A stretch of DNA of 64,000 nt from NCBI GenBank assembly GCA_022036555.1, contig CM039124.1, positions 48,302,785 through 48,366,784 of the forward strand, written 5' to 3'. The first letter of the stretch is position 1. The number at the start of each line of letters is the position of its first letter. A model generated the notes under the pieces. It did not search any database and had not been told where the DNA came from. It saw only the letters and a list, made by a program, of their open reading frames with translations. This DNA comes from Microstegium vimineum (Eukaryota > Streptophyta > Magnoliopsida > Poales > Poaceae). A program made the translations under genes and the position numbers. Shown one piece after another: positions 59,001 to 64,000 of this stretch.

Positions 59001-59923
59001 TTGGTATAGTTTGTGCTCGCAGATCATGCACAGTTTGCTTTGATTTTTTTCTTCAAAATTGTTTGTTCTTGCTGTAGACCTTCCAAACTGTGCAATTGTA
59101 TATTCTTAACTGTTTGTGCCTGATGTGCAGGCTCAAAAAGTTCTTGGAAACAAGTGCACTGAAATTGAAAAAGTGTCATTAGGAAGGTTTGTTTCTATCA
59201 TTGAATTGCTATTTTTTTTCTTAGTCAAAAAGGATAAAAATGTGATTTTTGAACTATGGTTTTTCTGTTTGGCTATAATAGAACTGACAACTCAGTGAAG
59301 ATTTGCTTTTTTACTCTGTGCAAAATGAAGGAAAAGGATGAGGAGCTATATCAAGAAATTGGTGTCATTCTGCTTCAATATAATGTCTTCCTGTTTTGAT
59401 TGAAAGGAGAACCTTGTTACTAATATGAAATTATTTGAACATCAAAAGAGCACATAAGATGCGAGACAACCTTACTGTATAATTGGCTTAATGTATAATT
59501 TCATTTGTCTTATAGTTGTTCATTAGGTGTAATTCCTATACATTTTGGCTGTCACTATTTCCTAATTTTATAAGATGAATTAATTTGCTTATTTTTTTGG
59601 TATGTTTGTTGGTCTTCGATTGCATATGTTTTTTGCACTTCATAGAACATTTTGGGTTTTTGTTTTTTTATTTTGTTTTTATCCTGTTTAATTTTTAATT
59701 CATAGATTTTTTCTGATTCTTTATTTCGTGTGATAGTGTCCTTAGTTTCACTCATTTTTTGGTTGTTTATTTTTTGTGTGATTTGTTCCTTTTAATTATT
59801 TGTGTGACCCGAGGTCATGAATCACACATATTACGCTCCATTGATAATTTGTGTGATTTGTATCCTCAAATTGCTTGAGTGATCAAATGTCTCAAATCAC
59901 CCAAGTGCTAAATAGACAGACTC
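53051..59923. mobile_element. Unclassified 6.87-kb insertion with 8-bp target duplication TATTTTTG
   Basis: TATTTTTG at 53043-53050 and again at 59924-59931 flanks it; copy B has a single TATTTTTG at 61373-61380 with both neighbours joined. The left end begins GGCAAAAGCTATAGTTTGCC (a small hairpin). The two ends show only loose inverted similarity (CTAT and GTGATTTG at matching distances). 53290-53820 is GC-richer and leader-like with GT-AG-like signals; the rest is T-rich on the plus strand, like long plant introns, with short exon-like blocks. No transposase, reverse transcriptase or helicase was recognised. The many 60-100 codon hydrophobic plus-strand frames are T-run artefacts. Confidence 0.72.
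58341..59187 (+). other. Exon-like blocks inside the 6.87-kb insertion
   Basis: Three short blocks are bounded by AG...GT: 58342-58412 (one frame reads CYNNLNLECKKDGCS... with four Cys), 58704-58749 (DDGMLHAQIALHDTDK) and 59131-59187 (AQKVLGNKCTEIEKVSLG). Phases were not fully reconciled. The order Cys cluster, then HAQIAL, then AQKVLG is loosely reminiscent of replication protein A C-terminal domains carried by plant repeats, but this is a weak resemblance only. A diverged second copy of the first block lies at about 56565-56640. Confidence 0.25.
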
Positions 59924-60009
59924 TATTTTTGTGTCTGAGGTTGTCTCATAATTCAGCACCACTGCCCTTTGTGGCTTTGTGGCATCTTTAGTGTCATTCT
60001 CGCGCTGCC

Positions 60010-60181
60010 GATGGGTTTTTTTCAGTCCTATACCCTGTCACTTTGTTCCTGCTTTGTAATCTTCCGATTAGGCCGTGGGTCTGTTCGTCATGTACTTTGG
60101 CAGCTCGCTAATTGTACTGACTTCTGTAACAACTCTACCTCTTCTTAATGAAAAACGTGCTAAGCACGGTCTCGAAAAAAA
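60010..60181 (+). mobile_element. LINE 3' tail inserted with 14-bp target duplication
   Basis: ATTCTCGCGCTGCC occurs on both sides (59996-60009 and 60182-60195) and once in copy B at 61445-61458. The insert ends with CTTCTTAATGAAAAACGTGC, then GGTCTCGAAAAAAA, the usual LINE 3' terminus. It is strongly 5'-truncated (172 bp) and non-coding. Confidence 0.88.
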
Positions 60182-60302
60182 ATTCTCGCGCTGCCCAACA
60201 CTGGAAGCCTATATTTTCCTTTTGTAGCTCAAACAAGCATGACTAGCGAAATATATGACACATCATCTGAATACACCAGGGTATTACAGAGCACAAAAAC
60301 GT

Positions 60303-60551
60303 CGTATGCCTTTATTGTTTTTCACATCAACACACACACAATCACACATACATCATCATTAGAACATCACTCGATCTGACCCAGCTTCTCTATAGTTCCA
60401 GCCACGAAACACCTAACAACTCCTAACACGCAGGTTAAAGTGCGCGACGACACGACACGACATTATTGAGCAATAGAGCGGCACCGTGTAGTGTAATTAG
60501 CTATGTGTCCGTGCGCGCGCGCGCGGCGGTCGCCAGCTGATCTGATCTGGC
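60303..60551. other. Spacer between the duplicated units
   Basis: Contains a (CA)n-like stretch near 60330 and a (CG)n run near 60515. No gene. Confidence 0.5.
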
Positions 60552-61566
60552 TGGCTCATAATTTATAGTCTAATTTCTTCTTCACGGATTACAAAATATT
60601 TGTGTATAATTATATTAAAATGGAACACCGAGTTTTACAACTAGATGCAACCTAGAGCCGAAATGAAGCTCCAGGGGTGACCTTACACTCTCCTACGAAA
60701 AAATGATGATGTGGCATTACATTCTTCGGATAGTATTACTTGCTTGACGCTCCGATTCAAGTGTGGCACACGGCTACTCCGAGCGAACCCACACACTCCT
60801 TGGTGTTCCCCTTCGATGCAATCAACTTTTGGCTTATATAATGGAGGGGGGGGGGGTATTAGTTGGGTCCTTATTATATATTTTAGCTAAACTAAAAGGT
60901 TTAGTTGATCCAAATTGACTCTACGCAATTCAAATTAGGGAAATGTTGTGAGTTTTTTTTTGCTAAACGCTTATTTTTTAAATAGTGTCATGAGTGTAAT
61001 TTTGTTTCAACTGAAAAAAAAAAGTTTGTCGTAGCTTCATCTCCTATATTATAGTCATTTTATTTATGGTTTCATCAAGTGAAGCTATTTTAGCAAACAC
61101 TCATTTCAAAATTAATCTAGCTTCAACAAGAATAACTCAGCTTCAAAGAGAAAACTGCTCACGAAGCTATTTGAGAAAAAATGTGGTGAAGCTGAGCTAT
61201 GCCAAAAATGATCTTAATTGGTTTAGGTCTTGTTTGAATCCATGCAACTTATTAAGCTGTAATTATAAGAGTCGTCATTGGTGCTTTTTAGAAGGCGCAT
61301 GTTTGGATAACTATAATTCGTACGTATATGTCAGCTGCTCTACTATCGTAACCTTTTGCTATTCTATAATGTTATTTTTGTGTCTGAGGTTGTCTCACGA
61401 TCCAGCACCACTGCCCTTTGTGGCTTTGTGGCATCTTTAGTGTCATTCTCGCGCTGCCCAACACTGGAAGCCTATATTTTTCTTTTGTAGCTCAAATAAG
61501 CATGACTAGCGAAATATATGACACATCAACTGAATACAGCAGGGCATTAAAGAGCACACAAACGCC
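60552..61566. repeat. Direct duplication, copy B
   Basis: Matches copy A throughout and preserves the empty sites of both copy-A insertions. It carries a G-run at about 60847-60856. A gypsy LTR begins at 61567, inside or at the very end of the unit. Confidence 0.88.
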
Positions 61567-61797
61567 TGTTGTATTCCCGATTGAATACAACAGATAACTG
61601 GAGAGATTCAGAGTTTAGGTTGGGAAATAGCACGAGAATAGGTTGGGTTCAGAAGAACAAGGTGTATTCAGGTTTGGGGAAACAGAGTTATGTTCATTCG
61701 TGATTCCCAAGCAATATCTTACAGGGGTTTATATATCCACCCCAAAGCAAAGACCAACGCCTAAACCGACAACTCCCTCGGGCCCATAGCCCTGACA
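61567..61797 (-). mobile_element. 3' LTR of a gypsy element, 231 bp
   Basis: The plus strand begins TGTTGTATTCCCGATTG and ends CATAGCCCTGACA; TG...CA borders. It lies just downstream of the gypsy pol reading frame on the minus strand. The second LTR is beyond the window, so target duplication (probably ACGCC) cannot be confirmed. Confidence 0.7.
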
Positions 61798-61839
61798 TAG
61801 CTAAGTTCCGACTTCACAGCTGAAGCGCTACCCGCCTGA

Positions 61840-64000
61840 TCATTCTTCAGTTAGCCCCTTTGCCGGACGCGCCACAGTGTCACAGTCCTTGATACGGAAC
61901 CTGACATTGCCCCCTCCTCGAAAGCCAGCTTGTCCCCAAGCTGGACACCGTGGGTATCGTCGCTTCAAATCATTTACTTCTTCCCATGTGGTCATGGCCG
62001 TAGGCATAGAATTCCATTGAACTTGAATCTGGGCAACTGCCGATGCTCCCTTCTGAATCATACGAGTCTTTAAGAACGGAACAGGTTGCAGAGCTTCAGA
62101 GGGTTCAGTTGGGACTGTGGTAATGTCATCCTCCACCTGATCAGTTGCGGAGATATGCTTCTTCAGTTGGGAGACGTGAATCACCGGATGGATCTTAGTA
62201 CCCTCTGGTAATTCCAGACGATAAGCCACCAGCCCCACACGTTGCACAATTGGAAATGGGCCATAAAACCTGTAACAAAGCTTTTGATTAGCTCTTGGAG
62301 CCACTGACGACTGAACATACGGTTGCAGTTTCAGATAGACTTGATCCCCAACCTGGAACTCCCGTTCACTCCGGTGCTTATCAGCATGTGACTTCATCCG
62401 TTGCTGAGCCCGATGTAAGTGATGCTGAATACAATCATTTAACATGTTTCTTTCAGTTAACCACTGCTCCAATTCAGTAGAATGAAAGCTGGACTCAGTC
62501 GTGATACCAAAATTCTTAGGAGGATATCCATATAGGACTTTGAAAGGAGTTCTTCCCAACGCCGAATGGTAGTTAGTATTGTACCAGAACTCGGCAACCG
62601 ACAGCCACTTGCTCCATTGCCTAGGACAAGCATGAACACTGCAACGGAGAAATGTTTCCAAACATTGATTAAGTTGCTCCGTCTGCCCATCGGTTTGTGG
62701 ATGGTAGGACGAACTCATCAGCAACTGAGTATCAGTTAATTTGAATAATTCCTTCCACACAACACTTGTGAAAATCTTATCTCGATCCGACACAATGCCC
62801 TAAGGAAGGCCATGGAGTTTGTAGACAGCATCCAGATAAGCTTGAGCAACATGTATAGCAGTGAAAGGATGCGCTAAGGGAATAAAATGTCCATACTTTG
62901 AGAACTTGTCCACCACCACCAAAATAGTGTCAAAACGTTGAGATTTAGGCAACCCTTCAATGAAATCCATACACACAATTTGCCAAGCTTGTTCAGGAAT
63001 CGGCAGAGGTTGTAACAGGCCAGGCATCTTAGTATGCTCCACCTTTGCTTGCTGACACACAGAACACTGCTGAACAAAGCTGTAAACCATCTGTTTCATT
63101 TTCGGCCAAGAGAACAAATTTCTGATTCTGTATTAGGTGGCTTGAATGCCAGCATGACCTCCCACCGCTGAACAATGAACAACCTGTAACACATGGTGTT
63201 GAGCCATAGTGTTGTTGCCAAGCCAAATTCTTCCTTTATGTCGAATAATGCCATTGTCGACACTATACTCAGAAGGTGGGTCAGACAAAATTTTCACAGC
63301 AGCCTCATCATCAGCATACCCAATCTTCAACTGTTGTAGCCATGTAGGATTGCAAAAAGAGACAGCTAGCAACTGATCAGTCCCCTGACATCTGGATAAA
63401 GCATCCGCAACAGTATTATGAATGCCAGGCTTATACACAATTTGAAACTGAAGATCCATCGGTTTCAATAATGCTTTATGCTGGACCTTAGATGATACAC
63501 GTTGCTCAGTCAAATATAACAAACTCTTGTGATCTGTGTGAATCACAAACTCAACATGCTGAAGGTATTGTCTCCACTTTTCAACTGCCAAAATTATTGC
63601 CATGCACTCTTTTTCATAGGTGGATAAAGCCTGATTCTGCTTACAGACATGCTTACTTAAATAAGCCACTGGGTGATTGTCTTGTAATAGTACAGCTCCA
63701 AAACCCACTTCACTTGCATCAGTTTCCAACACAAACTATTTAGAGAAATCAGGAATAGCCAACACAGGAGCCTCTATCAAAGCCAACTTGAGTTGAGAAA
63801 AAGCTGTTTGGGTAACAGAAGTCCAAACAAAGGGCACACCCTTCTTTAACAATTCAGTAAGGGGTCTACTGATCAGCCCATAGTGTTTAATAAACTTCCT
63901 ATAATAGCCAGTCAGTCCCAAAAACCCTCTTAACTCCTTCAGATTAGATGGTTTTGGCCACTGCTCCACAACACTGATCTTGGATTTCTCAGTGGATACT
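61840..64000 (-). pseudogene. Ty3/gypsy chromovirus-type pol, disrupted, continuing past the window end
   Basis: Minus-strand order from the window end: reverse transcriptase C-terminus (LRGFLGLTGYYRKFI), RNase H (ETDASEVGFGAVLL, YEKECMAI, HTDHKSLLYL), integrase zinc finger (GGHAG ... CSVCQQAK), integrase core (VCMDFIEGLPKS, SDRDKIF, HPQTDGQTEQLN: the three acidic residues are present) and a C-terminal chromodomain-like end (VQWNSMPTAMTTWEEV). In-frame stops at 63736-63738, 63133-63135 and 62800-62802 break it into four pieces. With a short LTR and chromodomain, a Reina-like clade is likely but unproven. Confidence 0.9.

Larger units (their letters stand above)
52191..60302. repeat. Direct duplication, copy A (interrupted)
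   Basis: 52191-53050 plus 59932-60009 plus 60196-60302 match copy B (60552-61566) in the same order. Examples are ATGGAACGCCGAGTTTTACA, AGTCGTCATCGGTGCTTTTT, TGTCTGAGGTTGTCTCA and GACTAGCGAAATATATGACA. The copies differ by scattered substitutions and small indels. The unit has no gene. Two insertions absent from copy B split it: 53051-59923 and 60010-60181. Confidence 0.88.

Noticed and set aside
53142..59298. Many 60-86 codon plus-strand ORFs rich in Phe/Leu/Ile
   Set aside because: Produced by T-rich intron-like sequence; they begin and end at random with respect to AG/GT signals.
1..64000. tRNA, rRNA, CRISPR arrays, bacterial-type operons
   Set aside because: No such features were recognised by eye on either strand; the gene structures are eukaryotic. 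A covariance-model tRNA scan would be needed to exclude a tRNA pseudogene.

Overview
This window is nuclear DNA from a grass (Poaceae; a panicoid such as a sorghum or Setaria relative is my best guess, but the species cannot be fixed from sequence alone). The reasons are plant intron-exon genes with GC-rich first exons and T-rich introns, many Stowaway (CTCCCTCCGT termini, TA target duplication) and Tourist/Harbinger (TTA or TAA target duplication) MITEs, zf-RVT type LINEs, copia and chromodomain gypsy elements, and grass-type LTRs.

Layout: 1-8.0 kb is nested repeat (copia pol remnant, an LTR, a broken LINE, AT-rich tandem repeats). 11.2-14.8 kb (-) holds a myosin-binding (GTD-binding/DUF593) protein gene. 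15.4-21.3 kb is intergenic and MITE-rich. 21.4-25.0 kb (-) holds a GeBP/STOREKEEPER-type regulator gene and a broken partial tandem copy of it. 26.2-26.8 kb is a LINE inserted in a MITE. 27.7-31.4 kb (+) is a six-exon organelle RanBP2-zinc-finger (OZ-type) gene. 32.2-36.8 kb (-) has two tandem MAPEG/microsomal glutathione S-transferase 3 genes: B is intact and has a heat-shock-element promoter, and A is frameshifted at its C-terminus. 37.7-41.2 kb (-) is a 13-exon mRNA cap guanine-N7 methyltransferase gene. 42.4-45.8 kb is a LINE remnant split by a solo LTR. 46.4-50.6 kb (-) has two plantacyanin genes. 51.5-64.0 kb is repeat-rich again.

The most unusual structure is at 52.2-61.6 kb. A direct duplication has one copy (A) interrupted by a 6.87-kb insertion with an 8-bp target duplication (53051-59923). 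The other copy (B) preserves the uninterrupted site. The insertion is T-rich with GC-rich leader-like and exon-like blocks, and I could not assign it to a known family. A LINE tail in copy A also has an empty site in copy B, and a gypsy element (61567 to beyond the window end) cuts copy B.

The genes are ordinary, unlinked housekeeping or regulatory functions and form no pathway or operon. Exon coordinates were built by hand from splice signals, reading phase and remembered family features, without alignment or transcript data.
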